DNA from: Bacillus sp. MYb209
GTDB taxonomy: Bacteria > Bacillota > Bacilli > Bacillales > Bacillaceae_G
Length of the DNA: 64,000 bases
Direction: 5' to 3'
Assembly (NCBI RefSeq): GCF_002975175.1
Contig: NZ_PCNZ01000004.1
Span: 1 to 64,000 of the forward strand
How positions within the stretch are numbered: position 1 is the first letter of the stretch; each line of letters starts with the position of its first letter. Under the pieces are notes generated by a model. That model saw only the letters and a list, made by a program, of their open reading frames with translations, was not told where the DNA came from and made no database searches. This document shows positions 32,916 through 42,000 of the stretch, in pieces. A program made the position numbers and the translations under genes.

Positions 32916-34256
32916 TTAAAGTTGAGCTAAACATTCTTTCATTGTTTTAACGATAAAAGTAAAGTCTTCCTCTGTGATGCTTAATGGAGGCGCAAGCTGC
33001 AAAATATTATTGTAACCTGCAACAGTGTCACCATTTTTACCAATAATTAGACCTTTTTCTTTACAAGCATTGATGACTTTGTTCACCTTTTCAATGGAAG
33101 CCGGTTCTTTTGTTTGCTTATCTTCCACTAGTTCAATACCTAAAAGAAGGCCTTTTCCGCGAACATCTCCTACGTTTGGATGCTCTTTTACATCCACTAG
33201 TTCATCTAGCAGTCGTTCACCCAATTCTTTGGAACGTTCAATGAGTTTCTCATTCTCCATAATTTCTAAATTCTTCAAAGCTAAGGCACAAGCAGCAGGA
33301 TTTCCTCCAAACGTATTCACATGGCGGAAGCGATCATAATCTTCACTACCTACGAATGCCTCATAAACCTCTTGTCTGACTGCTGTTGCTGACAAAGGAA
33401 GATACGCACTTGTAATGCCTTTTGCCATTGTAATGATATCTGGTTTGACTCCATAATTCATAAATCCAAACGGCTTCCCTGTTCGGCCAAATCCACATAT
33501 AACTTCATCACAAATGAGCAACGCACCGTGCTTCTCGCAAATTTCTTTTACTTTTTCCATATATCCATCAGGAGGCATTAAAATTCCGCCTCCGGTAATA
33601 ATTGGCTCCATAATCACACCGGCTACTGTTTGGCTTAACTCCCATGTCATGACACGATCGATTTCATCAGCACTTGCCAGTGTATGAACATCCTCTGGAT
33701 TGCGATACGTATCAGGCGGTGCTACATGCAGGAATCCTTGCCCCAATGGTTCATATTTATACTTTCGTTGTGCTTGACCTGTTGCTGCAAGAGCCCCCAT
33801 TGTGTTACCGTGGTAAGCACGATAGCGTGAAATAAACTTATAGCGTCCGTGATCACCTTTTTGTTGATGATATTGACGAGCAATTTTAAACGCTGTTTCA
33901 TTCGCTTCCGATCCACTGTTAGAAAAGAAAATGACGTATTCGTCACCAAGCCATTCATTCAATTTTTCTGCTAATTTAATGGCAGGAACATGACTTTGTG
34001 TCAGAGGGAAGTATGGCATTTCTTCAAGCTGTTCAAAAGCCGCTCTTGCAAGCTCTTTTCGACCATACCCAACATTCACGCACCAAAGACCAGACATACC
34101 GTCTAAATAACGGTTTCCATCAATATCCGTCACCCATGCCCCTTCTGCTTTTGTGATAATTAAATTCGTTGGACTAGGGGCTGCTCCTCTCATTGCATGC
34201 CAAAGGTACTTTTCATCTGCTATTTTCAAACTTTGTGTTTGTTCTGTCGCTTGCAC
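32916..34256 (-). CDS. Class III omega-amino acid:pyruvate aminotransferase
   Basis: 446 residues, fold type I PLP enzyme. Substrate-site block LWCVNVGYGRKELARAA, PLP-binding SNSGSEANETAFKIAR, the ICDEVICGFGRTGKPFG motif with the PLP-binding Asp, and Schiff-base Lys in TMAKGITSAYLPLSA. The sequence is of the beta-alanine/taurine:pyruvate type rather than ornithine type. I prefer the GTG at 34256 (GGAG nine bases upstream) over the ATG five codons earlier, which has no site. It would turn beta-alanine or GABA into a semialdehyde, the substrate of the dehydrogenase gene 45 bases upstream. Confidence 0.85.
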   Translation of the reverse strand: MQATEQTQSLKIADEKYLWHAMRGAAPSPTNLIITKAEGAWVTDIDGNRYLDGMSGLWCVNVGYGRKELARAAFEQLEEMPYFPLTQSHVPAIKLAEKLNEWLGDEYVIFFSNSGSEANETAFKIARQYHQQKGDHGRYKFISRYRAYHGNTMGALAATGQAQRKYKYEPLGQGFLHVAPPDTYRNPEDVHTLASADEIDRVMTWELSQTVAGVIMEPIITGGGILMPPDGYMEKVKEICEKHGALLICDEVICGFGRTGKPFGFMNYGVKPDIITMAKGITSAYLPLSATAVRQEVYEAFVGSEDYDRFRHVNTFGGNPAACALALKNLEIMENEKLIERSKELGERLLDELVDVKEHPNVGDVRGKGLLLGIELVEDKQTKEPASIEKVNKVINACKEKGLIIGKNGDTVAGYNNILQLAPPLSITEEDFTFIVKTMKECLAQL

Positions 34257-34301
34257 AATCACCAACTCCATTCTATCTTTTTATGATTTTACATCACTCT
34301 T

Positions 34302-35762
34302 TCAATAACGAGCCGTAAGCATTTTCTTGCGAGTATAGAATTCTACGCCATCTTTTCCATTTGCATGGAGATCACCATAGAAGGATTTCTTATAACCTGA
34401 GAATGGGAAAAATGCCATTGGAGCGGGAACTCCAAGATTGACCCCAAGCATACCTGCATCAATTTCTTCACGGAATTCACGAATGGCTTTAGCGCTATCG
34501 GTGTACAGGCATGCACCATTTGCGAATGGCGATGCATTAGCAACATGAATCGCTTCCATCAAGTCTTTTACGCGTACAACAGAAAGAACCGGTGCGAAGA
34601 TTTCATCTTGCCAAATTTTCATTTCCTGTGTCACATTGTCAAAAATCGTTGGGCCAACAAAATAACCTTAGCTGTTTACTGCATCGTCTTCACGTCCGTC
34701 ACGAATAAGTGTCGCTCCCTGCTCTACACCGGATTGAATGTATCCGAGTGTCCGCTCTTTATGTCCTTCACGAATAACGGGACCAAGGAAAACACCTTCT
34801 TCCAAGCCATTACCAATAGTAATAGCATTAGCCTCTTGAAGCAGTCTATTAACGAGCTCATCTGCAACGTCTTCTTCCACGACAACAACAGACGCAGCCA
34901 TGCATCGTTCACCAGCTGAACCGAAAGCAGCACTTGTAATTTCTTTCACTGTAGAACTAATGTCCGCATCTTTTAATACGATCGAATGATTTTTTGCCCC
35001 TGCAAGAGCTTGTACACGTTTGCCGTTAGCTGCTGCTGTTTTATATATATACTCAGCCACAGGTTGAGAACCCACGAAAGATACAGCCTTCACATCCTCA
35101 TTGTCAAGAATGCCGTTAACGACGTCATGTGCACCATGCACAACATTTAGTACTCCATCTGGAAGACCTGCTTCTTTAAACAGTTCAGCTATGCGATTAG
35201 CCAGCAACGGTGTTCTTTCAGATGGTTTTAATACAAACGTATTTCCGCATGCAATCGCGAGTGGAAACATCCAGCATGGAACCATCATCGGAAAGTTAAA
35301 TGGCGTTATTCCTGCGATTACTCCGATTGGGTAACGATACATCCCTGATTCAACACCAGTAGCAATATCAGGAAGTTGCTCTCCCATCATTAAAGTGGGT
35401 GCACCTGCGGCAAATTCAACACATTCAATCCCCCGCTGTACTTCACCATATGCTTCTTTATAACTTTTTCCGTTTTCCAAGGTTACGAGTTTAGCTAACT
35501 CTTCCCAGTTTTCAATTAATAGCTGTTGATAGCGAAATAGAATCCGAGCACGCCGAGGCACTGCGATCCTTCTCCATGTTTTGAATGCTTCTTTAGCAGT
35601 TGCTACAGCTCTATCTACATCTTCTTTAGTCGAAAGCGGCACACGAGCAATAATCTCTCCTGTTGCTGGATTTGGTACATCTTCAACTTGTTTACTTGTG
35701 GATTCTATCCATTGTCCACCAATATAATTTTTCAACGTTTGTACATTTTTCATTACTACCAT
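34302..35762 (-). pseudogene. mmsA: CoA-acylating methylmalonate-semialdehyde dehydrogenase interrupted by in-frame TAA
   Basis: The whole 487-codon gene is present in one frame, but codon 365 is TAA (34668-34670), reading DDAVNS[14 protein letters not shown], where the family has a lysine or similar. So a single base change (AAA to TAA) is enough. The N-terminal part has [28 protein letters not shown] and the catalytic Cys in [11 protein letters not shown]. The C-terminal 120 residues complete the fold ([20 protein letters not shown] ... [11 protein letters not shown]). The enzyme makes acetyl- or propionyl-CoA from malonate or methylmalonate semialdehyde. GGAGG precedes the ATG. Truncation or readthrough are both possible; sequencing error should be excluded. 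Confidence 0.88.
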
Positions 35763-35948
35763 GGTGAAGCCTCCTATTTTAAAATAACCGTCCTATGTAT
35801 TTATTGCACCCACAAAAGAAAGCGCATTCATTTGACGGTATGCAAACTTATTTACAATACATTTCTTCAACATTACTAATCTTAATTTTATCCATTGCAT
35901 ACGCAGGAGCAGTCATCTTCTCAGCATTTGTCCACTCCCCAGTTCACA

Positions 35949-36230
35949 TTATTTTAGATTAATCTCATGGTTCATCTTATAATTCTTTTTCAGAAATACT
36001 GGGCAATCCCATTCACAAACAAGGTCCTTAGCCAAGGAAACGATCCAGTCCTTTGTAATATGATATTTTTTCCCATCAACAGTAATAAACACTTCACCAT
36101 CTGTCACGTAGAAAACTTCCTGCTCTTCTACATGCCACGTTCCTTTATTCGGTTCGCCTACCCATGGTTCCCATGTGTAGGCACCTAGTTGCTCTGCTTC
36201 TTCTGCTGTAAGTTTTTTCGCAAAAAACAT
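35949..36230 (-). CDS. Cupin-domain protein (DUF861/EutQ-like)
   Basis: 93 residues of a single small cupin. WVGEPNKGTWHVEEQEVFYVTDGEVFITVDGK matches the cupin_3 pattern (WE..PG.F.....E....L.G...I....G). DWIVSLAKDLVCEWDCP is the second half. Only some of the usual metal histidines are seen. Members act as ureidoglycine aminohydrolases, as EutQ-like ethanolamine factors or as sensors of small amines. AGAGAGGA lies before the ATG. Located inside the amine catabolic cluster, 44 bases after the MATE gene. Confidence 0.75.
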   Translation of the reverse strand: MFFAKKLTAEEAEQLGAYTWEPWVGEPNKGTWHVEEQEVFYVTDGEVFITVDGKKYHITKDWIVSLAKDLVCEWDCPVFLKKNYKMNHEINLK

Positions 36231-36274
36231 AATGATCCTCTCTCTTTCTTATTGGTAATTTTGAAGGAATAAGT

Positions 36275-37693
36275 CTATAAATCTACTGTCTTAACATTTG
36301 TATTTTTTAAACGTTTAAACTCTTTTTTCATAAAGTATATGGCAATGAGAACACCTGGAATTTCTGCAGCAGGAGCAGCGTACCATACACCTTCTACACC
36401 CCAGAATTTCGGGAAAATAAATAGAAACGGTAACATGAACAACAATATTTTGCTTACACTAATAAACGTTGCGGACCAGTTTCTCTCTTGTGATTCGAAA
36501 TAACCAGAGATAAGCAAGCTAACTGCACTAAGCGTAAACAAACAATTGAATATAACTGTCGTCCAAATGCCCAGTTTCTGCAATTCAGCATTACCACCAG
36601 AAAAAAATGACACAATTGGGTCTGCAAAAATGATTAGTATGGCTGTCACAATCACAAAGAAGGAAACTGTAAAAATGAGTCCCATCTTAATTGCTTGTTT
36701 CACACGATCAAGGTTGCCCGCACCGTAATTATAACTAATAATTGGTTGAAGTCCTGTCATCCCACCGAGCGCTGCTAAGGCGAGGAGATTTGTAATGTAA
36801 CCGTTTTGAATCGTGAAAGCTGCAACGTGCAGACCACCACCGTAGCTTTGCAGTAAGTTGTTGGTGAAAATAATTGCAATAAACATCATGAACTGACTCG
36901 AGAAAGATGCAAAGCCTGTCCAAACCACTTCACCAATCTTCTTGAGATTAATCATCATATCTTTCATTTTTGGCTTAAGTTTTGTTTTACCAAACCAGAA
37001 ATAAAAGATTAGGAGAACAGGAATTGATTGCGAAATCGTATTGGCCCATGAAGAACCCATCATCCCCATATCATACTTCGTTACCATAATCCATTCTGCA
37101 ATCCCAGCAACAGCTGCTGCGACTAGCCAACTGTTCATTGATAGTATAGGTTTTTCATCGATATTAGCTAAAATACTTAATACAACGGCCAATATCGTTA
37201 ATGGCAACGAAATCCATAGCAGTCGGCTATATTGCACTGCATATGGAAGTGCTTCATCACTTGCTCCGAATAAAATCATAATATCATTTTCAAAGACCAA
37301 TCCAAGTATAGCTAACAAAGTGGAAAGGAAAAGAGTAAACCATAAAGTTTGCCCCATAATACTTCTAGCTTCTTCGATCTTCCCTTTTCCAAGTCGAAGT
37401 GAAATGACCGCTCCGGCTCCCACACCCAAAAGAACACCAATCATACGGGTAATAACCATGACCGTAAATCCAATTCCGATTCCTTCTATTTCCAGCTCTT
37501 GAAAGCCACTGACGAAATAACCATCAACAACCGATACAACTCCTAGAATTACGTTAGCCATAATTCCTGCCAAAGCAAACCGTAAATATAGTAACGGAAT
37601 ACTTTTGGTTCCCAGCACTGAATCATCCACCGGCTTATTCATTACTTCTGGTTGCTCTATTTTTGATGACGGACGGTTGTCCACTATTTTCAT
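36275..37693 (-). CDS. MATE family efflux transporter
   Basis: 472 residues, twelve helices in two MATE halves. FALAGIMANVILGVVSVVDG begins the first and the second is near residues 250-450 (FASFSSQFMMFIAIIFTNN, GGMTGLQPIISYNYGAG). The MepA-like block GLQPIISYNYGA is well kept. These antiporters expel cations or drugs with sodium or protons. The ATG at 37693, nine bases after AGGGG, is preferred over an ATG two codons earlier. Within the catabolic cluster it may export a toxic amine or aldehyde intermediate. Confidence 0.88.
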   Translation of the reverse strand: MKIVDNRPSSKIEQPEVMNKPVDDSVLGTKSIPLLYLRFALAGIMANVILGVVSVVDGYFVSGFQELEIEGIGIGFTVMVITRMIGVLLGVGAGAVISLRLGKGKIEEARSIMGQTLWFTLFLSTLLAILGLVFENDIMILFGASDEALPYAVQYSRLLWISLPLTILAVVLSILANIDEKPILSMNSWLVAAAVAGIAEWIMVTKYDMGMMGSSWANTISQSIPVLLIFYFWFGKTKLKPKMKDMMINLKKIGEVVWTGFASFSSQFMMFIAIIFTNNLLQSYGGGLHVAAFTIQNGYITNLLALAALGGMTGLQPIISYNYGAGNLDRVKQAIKMGLIFTVSFFVIVTAILIIFADPIVSFFSGGNAELQKLGIWTTVIFNCLFTLSAVSLLISGYFESQERNWSATFISVSKILLFMLPFLFIFPKFWGVEGVWYAAPAAEIPGVLIAIYFMKKEFKRLKNTNVKTVDL

Positions 37694-37738
37694 GAGCATA
37701 TCCCCTTATAAATAATTTATATAGCAAGTTAAGCTCAA

Positions 37739-39211
37739 TTAATTCGCATACCAACCTACAGGCTTAGCATGCTGGTGGATATTGATTTGCTTCGTTTCCA
37801 TAAAGTGCTCCAGCCCAACAGTACCTAACGCCCTGCCGATTCCACTTTGCTTATATCCGCCCCAAGGGCCTTCCACATAAGCGAGATGATAACTATTAAT
37901 CCAAGTAATTCCCGCACGCAATTTACTAATAACACGTTTTGCTCGGTCCATATCTTCAGTAAATACAGCACCGGCTAATCCATAAATGGAATCATTCGCT
38001 TTTTGGATGGCATCTTCCTCATCCTTAAATTTCTGTACAACAAGGACTGGACCAAAAATCTCTTCCTGCACAATACACATATTCGCATTTACATCAGCAA
38101 AGATTGTTGGTGCAATGAAAAACCCTCGATCAAGCCCATTTTCTGTTAAGCGCTTACCACCACAAACTAATTTTGCACCTTCTTCGATTCCTCTCTTTAT
38201 ATAATGTAAAACTTCATTCATATGAGACTCGTTTGTGAGGGCTCCCATTTCAATGTTCTCACTTTCCCCGTTGCCAACTACAATTTTGCTCGCACGCTCG
38301 GCCAATCTTTCAACAAACTTATCGTAAATGGTCTCTTGTACAAGCAAACGGGATGCAGCTGAACAAACTTGCCCAGCATTGTGGAAAATACCAAACATCG
38401 CATTATCGACTGCGGTTTCAAAATCCACATCGTCGAACACAATAAGTGGAGATTTACCACCCAGTTCAAGTGTTATTTTTTTCATATTACCCGCAGCTGC
38501 GCGCATAATACTTTGACCTGTTTTTGTTCCACCGGTAAAGGCAATTTTGTCAACATCATGGCTCTCTGCAAGCTCATTTCCAACCTTTGAGCCAGGTCCC
38601 AATACCAAGTTTGCCACTCCGTCCGGAAGTCCAACCTCTTCGATAATTTCAAATAATTTGAATACGCTTACAGGAGTGACGTCAGCAGGTTTAATTACAA
38701 TTGTATTCCCTGCGGCAAGTGCAGGAGCAATTTGCCAAACAGCTAACATAAGCGGAAAGTTCCAAGGTACAATAAGTCCACAAACACCAATCGGTTCATG
38801 AATAATAATTGTTTCCGAAGAATCAGCACGAGTGTAAGATTCCTTTTTCATACCTTTGATCAAGTCGGCATAATAGCGGAAGCATTGAATCGATACCGGA
38901 ATATCTACATGGGTTGTTGCACGGATAACCTTACCGTTATTTGCAGTTTCCAAACGGGCAATTTCAGCTGTCTTCTCTTCAAGACGGTCTGCAATCTTAT
39001 ATAGATAGTCAGCTCTTTCATCAACCGATAAATCCGACCAGATTCCGCTGTCAAACGCTTTACGAGCCACCTTAATTGCTATCTTCGCATCATCTGCTGA
39101 TCCATGAGCAGACGTTGCGATAACCTCTCCCGTTGCAGGATTGATAATGTTTCGTCTAGCACCGGATAATGCTTCTACCCATTTCCCGTCAATGAACATG
39201 TTAATTTCCAT
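37739..39211 (-). CDS. NAD-dependent aldehyde dehydrogenase (betaine/aminoaldehyde type)
   Basis: 490 residues of the ALDH superfamily. VPWNFPLMLAVWQIAPALAAGNT contains the catalytic-pocket Asn, IAFTGGTKTGQSIM is the coenzyme clamp, ITLELGGKSP the general base Glu and FHNAGQVCSAASR the nucleophilic Cys. Near the end GPWGGYKQSGIGRALG is present. Closest in style to gamma-glutamyl-aminobutyraldehyde and betaine aldehyde dehydrogenases. AAGGAGAGG precedes the ATG at 39211. It follows the flavin oxidase gene by 13 bases, so it most likely oxidises the aldehyde that enzyme makes from an amine. Confidence 0.9.
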   Translation of the reverse strand: MEINMFIDGKWVEALSGARRNIINPATGEVIATSAHGSADDAKIAIKVARKAFDSGIWSDLSVDERADYLYKIADRLEEKTAEIARLETANNGKVIRATTHVDIPVSIQCFRYYADLIKGMKKESYTRADSSETIIIHEPIGVCGLIVPWNFPLMLAVWQIAPALAAGNTIVIKPADVTPVSVFKLFEIIEEVGLPDGVANLVLGPGSKVGNELAESHDVDKIAFTGGTKTGQSIMRAAAGNMKKITLELGGKSPLIVFDDVDFETAVDNAMFGIFHNAGQVCSAASRLLVQETIYDKFVERLAERASKIVVGNGESENIEMGALTNESHMNEVLHYIKRGIEEGAKLVCGGKRLTENGLDRGFFIAPTIFADVNANMCIVQEEIFGPVLVVQKFKDEEDAIQKANDSIYGLAGAVFTEDMDRAKRVISKLRAGITWINSYHLAYVEGPWGGYKQSGIGRALGTVGLEHFMETKQINIHQHAKPVGWYAN

Positions 39212-39224
39212 AAACACCTCTCCT

Positions 39225-40511
39225 TTACGCGATAATATCTACCAGTTTGAAACCAATATGTGCTATATTGACCAGCATCGTTTTCTGATTATAGAATGGG
39301 AATGATTTGAGGCGTTCCTTTTCAAATCGGTATCCACCTGCACTCCCCGTAACAATCCATTGTGCCAATAACTTACCAAACAATGTCGAGAGAGACGCGC
39401 CATGGCCCGTATAACCCGTTGCGAAATATGCGCCTTCTTTGGATCTACCGATAACCGGGAACGTATCAATTGTAACCCCGATAAATCCACCCCACCGGAA
39501 ATTAATCTTGCTTCCTTCTAGTTTTGGCATTATTTTAACCATGGCATCGTAAACATTTTGATAAACAGCATCGCCTAAGTTTGGACGAATATCGCCACCG
39601 CCAAATATGATCCGATTATCTGGTGTGCGCCTGAAATAGTAAAGGAAACTGCTTGTATCAAAAACCATGCGATCTTTAGGAATGACGGTATTCACCAGTG
39701 ATTCTGGAAGCTGTTCAGTAGCAATAATACGTGCCGAAATTGGCAGTACGCCTTTATTCAGTTCAGTCATGATTTTTCCAGAGTAACCATCTGTAGCCAC
39801 AATAATGTCTTTCGCAGTAACAGCACCTTTTTCTGTTACAACTTTCACACTATTTCGGCCGTACTCAATAGATAGTGCTTTCGAATGCTCAAAGATTTTT
39901 GCACCGATCGATTTAGCTGCTTCTCCCAAACCAATTGCATAGTTCAGTGGTTGGAACGAGTAACTCGAGTTGTCGACTAAACAGCCATAATAATGCGGGG
40001 AATCGATCTCTTGGTGCAACTGACTTCGATTAAGCACGCTTGATTCGTATCCAAAATTTTTGTTTAAGTATTCACTTTCATGTTTCAATCCTTCAAAATG
40101 CTTGGCTTTGTAAGCCGCCACAATGTGACCTGTCTTTCTGAAGTTACAGTTGATTTGATGCTCGTCGATAATGTTTTTAACTAATTCAACACTAAGCAGA
40201 GAAAGATCGTTAAGCTGTCTCGCCTCTTCGGCACCATACTTCTTGGCAAGCTCCTGTATCGTTGACTTATAGCCCGGCAATACCATCCCGCCGTTGCGAC
40301 CGCTTGCGCCATATCCGATTGTTTCCTGCTCAAGGACAATGACACTCTTCCCTAACTTTTGCAAATGATATGCAGAAGAAAGACCTGTGAAACCTGCGCC
40401 AATAATGACAACATCCGCCTCTTCATTTCCTTCAAGAGGTTTTCCTTTGTCATAGCTGTTTGCAGTCGCTGTCCATAGTGAGAGAGTATCCATATGATCC
40501 ATCTTATCCAT
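39225..40511 (-). CDS. FAD-dependent amine oxidase (DAO family, PuuB/OrdL-like)
   Basis: 428 residues. VVIIGAGFTGLSSAYHLQKLGKSVIVLEQ is the FAD-binding beta-alpha-beta motif. IGYGASGRNGGMVLPGYK is the PuuB/OrdL hallmark. RWGGFIGVTIDTFPVIG and YFATGYTGHGASLSTLFGKLLA bind the flavin near the C-terminus. Such enzymes oxidise gamma-glutamylputrescine or related secondary amines to an aldehyde with release of ammonia and peroxide. First gene of the catabolic operon, with AAGGAGAAGGA before the ATG and a MerR-type promoter about 80 bases upstream. Confidence 0.88.
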   Translation of the reverse strand: MDKMDHMDTLSLWTATANSYDKGKPLEGNEEADVVIIGAGFTGLSSAYHLQKLGKSVIVLEQETIGYGASGRNGGMVLPGYKSTIQELAKKYGAEEARQLNDLSLLSVELVKNIIDEHQINCNFRKTGHIVAAYKAKHFEGLKHESEYLNKNFGYESSVLNRSQLHQEIDSPHYYGCLVDNSSYSFQPLNYAIGLGEAAKSIGAKIFEHSKALSIEYGRNSVKVVTEKGAVTAKDIIVATDGYSGKIMTELNKGVLPISARIIATEQLPESLVNTVIPKDRMVFDTSSFLYYFRRTPDNRIIFGGGDIRPNLGDAVYQNVYDAMVKIMPKLEGSKINFRWGGFIGVTIDTFPVIGRSKEGAYFATGYTGHGASLSTLFGKLLAQWIVTGSAGGYRFEKERLKSFPFYNQKTMLVNIAHIGFKLVDIIA

Positions 40512-40589
40512 AGCTAATCCTTCTCCTTTCGTGACATGTATGTTACAATACAGTCAAAAATATTCTCAATATTCAAACTTATTAAGTTA

Positions 40590-40620
40590 ATCATATGACT
40601 TGGAGCTTCCTCCAAGTCAA
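40590..40620 (-). promoter_or_regulatory. MerR-type promoter with 19-bp spacer and central dyad
   Basis: Minus strand TTGACT (40615-40620), a 19-base spacer, TATGAT (40590-40595). The dyad TGACTTGGAG-CTTC-CTCCAAGTCA (40596-40619) fills the spacer. An overlong 19-base spacer with the dyad between -35 and -10 is the defining layout of MerR-activated promoters. It reads into the catabolic operon and faces the MerR gene at 40698. Confidence 0.8.
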
Positions 40621-40654
40621 TAGCTATTTGAGAGTTTTTTGAATTCATTTTGCG

Positions 40655-40680
40655 AAAAAAATGGAGTAACTCCACTTTTT
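40655..40680 (+). promoter_or_regulatory. Dyad in the MerR gene leader
   Basis: AAAAAA-A-TGGAGT-A-ACTCCA-C-TTTTTT just upstream of the MerR ribosome site. It could be an attenuator or a second operator. Confidence 0.35.
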
Positions 40681-40697
40681 TCATTGGGGGGACATCT

Positions 40698-41930
40698 ATG
40701 AAAATTGGTACATTTGCGAAGTTTTTTCATGTTACGACTGATACCGTTCGTTATTACATTGAACTAGGATTATTAATACCAGACAAAAAAAACACCCAGT
40801 ATCAAATGAACCAATTGTGTTTCGACGACATGGCTTTTATTACTGAGCTGAAAAAACTTCATTTTTCATTGATAGAAATCCAACGAATTTTATCATATCG
40901 GCGTGTCACAAACTTCTCGGACCATGAGGATATCGACTACTACAACAACTTGCTCATTGATAAAAAGGAACAGCTGACCCAAAAAAAAGAAGACATATCA
41001 AAAGCTATCCAATTGATTGAAAAAGCGGTTCAAACTAGCTCGCCTTCATCCAAAGAAGAGAATATTACAGGAATCCCGCTTGACTTTGTAAATCTGCTCT
41101 ATTGTCCGAAATGCCGCATTCCACTTGAAATAAAAGATGTAACGATTAAAAAAGTCTACATTCACACGGGGAGTTTAACTTGTAACTGTGGGTACGAAGC
41201 AGCTATCGAGGAGGGTATTATCATTACTGCGAACTTGTACGAGACGTCTCCTTATCCATCTTATTTTTACGATAAAGAAACGATTAAAGAGATCAATCCC
41301 AAAATGATTAACTTATTTGAAAAAATTAATTTTCAGTTTCAAAAAGTTCTACAAAATATAGATTTGACAAACAAATTAATTGTGGAAACAAACGTTGACG
41401 CTTTTGTGTCACTACCCAAATATATCGATGTTCTTGAACCAAGCGCATCCTATGTATTCAGTGGCTACTCGCTTGCGATGCTCAAGAAGGTTAGAAACAG
41501 AATTGAGCGTATGAATCCGAAGCCACGCGTCCTTTATATTTTAAATTCCGATTTAAATCTGCCATTGAAACCGCTTAGCATCGATGTTTTTGTGGATAGT
41601 TTTTCAGTAACTGATTTTTCACTACTCAATCCGCAGTTCCCAATTCACGTTCTAAAAAACTATTTACATAGCAGTTCAACAATTGTCGGCGGATACTCGT
41701 ATTATGATAGCCCGGCCAAATCCTTGAAAAATATTTCAGCCTTATATCCAAATTCTCACGAACATATTTTATATCCAAAATACTTAGAAGAAAATTTATC
41801 AGGCCACAAATTTCAAATCACGCAAAGTGAAAATATCGGTTACTGTACAGATCCAGGACCTTATTTTGATTATCATGTAATAGACGAAAAATTCCACATG
41901 CTCATGTATTTGGCTAGTACGAAAAAATAG
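40698..41930 (+). CDS. MerR regulator fused to a Trm112-like zinc ribbon and methyltransferase-like domain
   Basis: 410 residues. MKIGTFAKFFHVTTDTVRYY is the MerR helix-turn-helix, followed by LGLLIPDKKNTQYQMN (wing) and a dimerisation helix to about residue 110. Residues 130-180 hold LLYCPKCRIPLEI and GSLTCNCGYEAAIEEGIIIT, a CxxC...CxC ribbon like those of Trm112 and RlmA. The remaining 230 residues resemble a class I methyltransferase core (LNSDLNLPLKPLSIDVFVDS) but lack the glycine-rich SAM loop. It probably binds a ligand there and activates the divergent catabolic operon. The ATG at 40698 follows GGGGGGA. Confidence 0.8.
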   Translation: MKIGTFAKFFHVTTDTVRYYIELGLLIPDKKNTQYQMNQLCFDDMAFITELKKLHFSLIEIQRILSYRRVTNFSDHEDIDYYNNLLIDKKEQLTQKKEDISKAIQLIEKAVQTSSPSSKEENITGIPLDFVNLLYCPKCRIPLEIKDVTIKKVYIHTGSLTCNCGYEAAIEEGIIITANLYETSPYPSYFYDKETIKEINPKMINLFEKINFQFQKVLQNIDLTNKLIVETNVDAFVSLPKYIDVLEPSASYVFSGYSLAMLKKVRNRIERMNPKPRVLYILNSDLNLPLKPLSIDVFVDSFSVTDFSLLNPQFPIHVLKNYLHSSSTIVGGYSYYDSPAKSLKNISALYPNSHEHILYPKYLEENLSGHKFQITQSENIGYCTDPGPYFDYHVIDEKFHMLMYLASTKK

Positions 41931-41934
41931 CACA

Positions 41935-41967
41935 AAAAAGCGCCATCACAAGTGACGGCGCTTTTTA
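41935..41967 (+). terminator. Terminator of the MerR gene
   Basis: AAAAAGCGCCATCAC paired with GTGACGGCGCTTTTT (one mismatch). Confidence 0.8.
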
Positions 41968-42000
41968 TATGTAAGAGATACTAGAAGAGATCCTTCTAGC

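Noticed and set aside
37041-37502. 153-codon plus-strand ORF
   Set aside because: Antisense to the MATE transporter; its composition mirrors the opposite strand.
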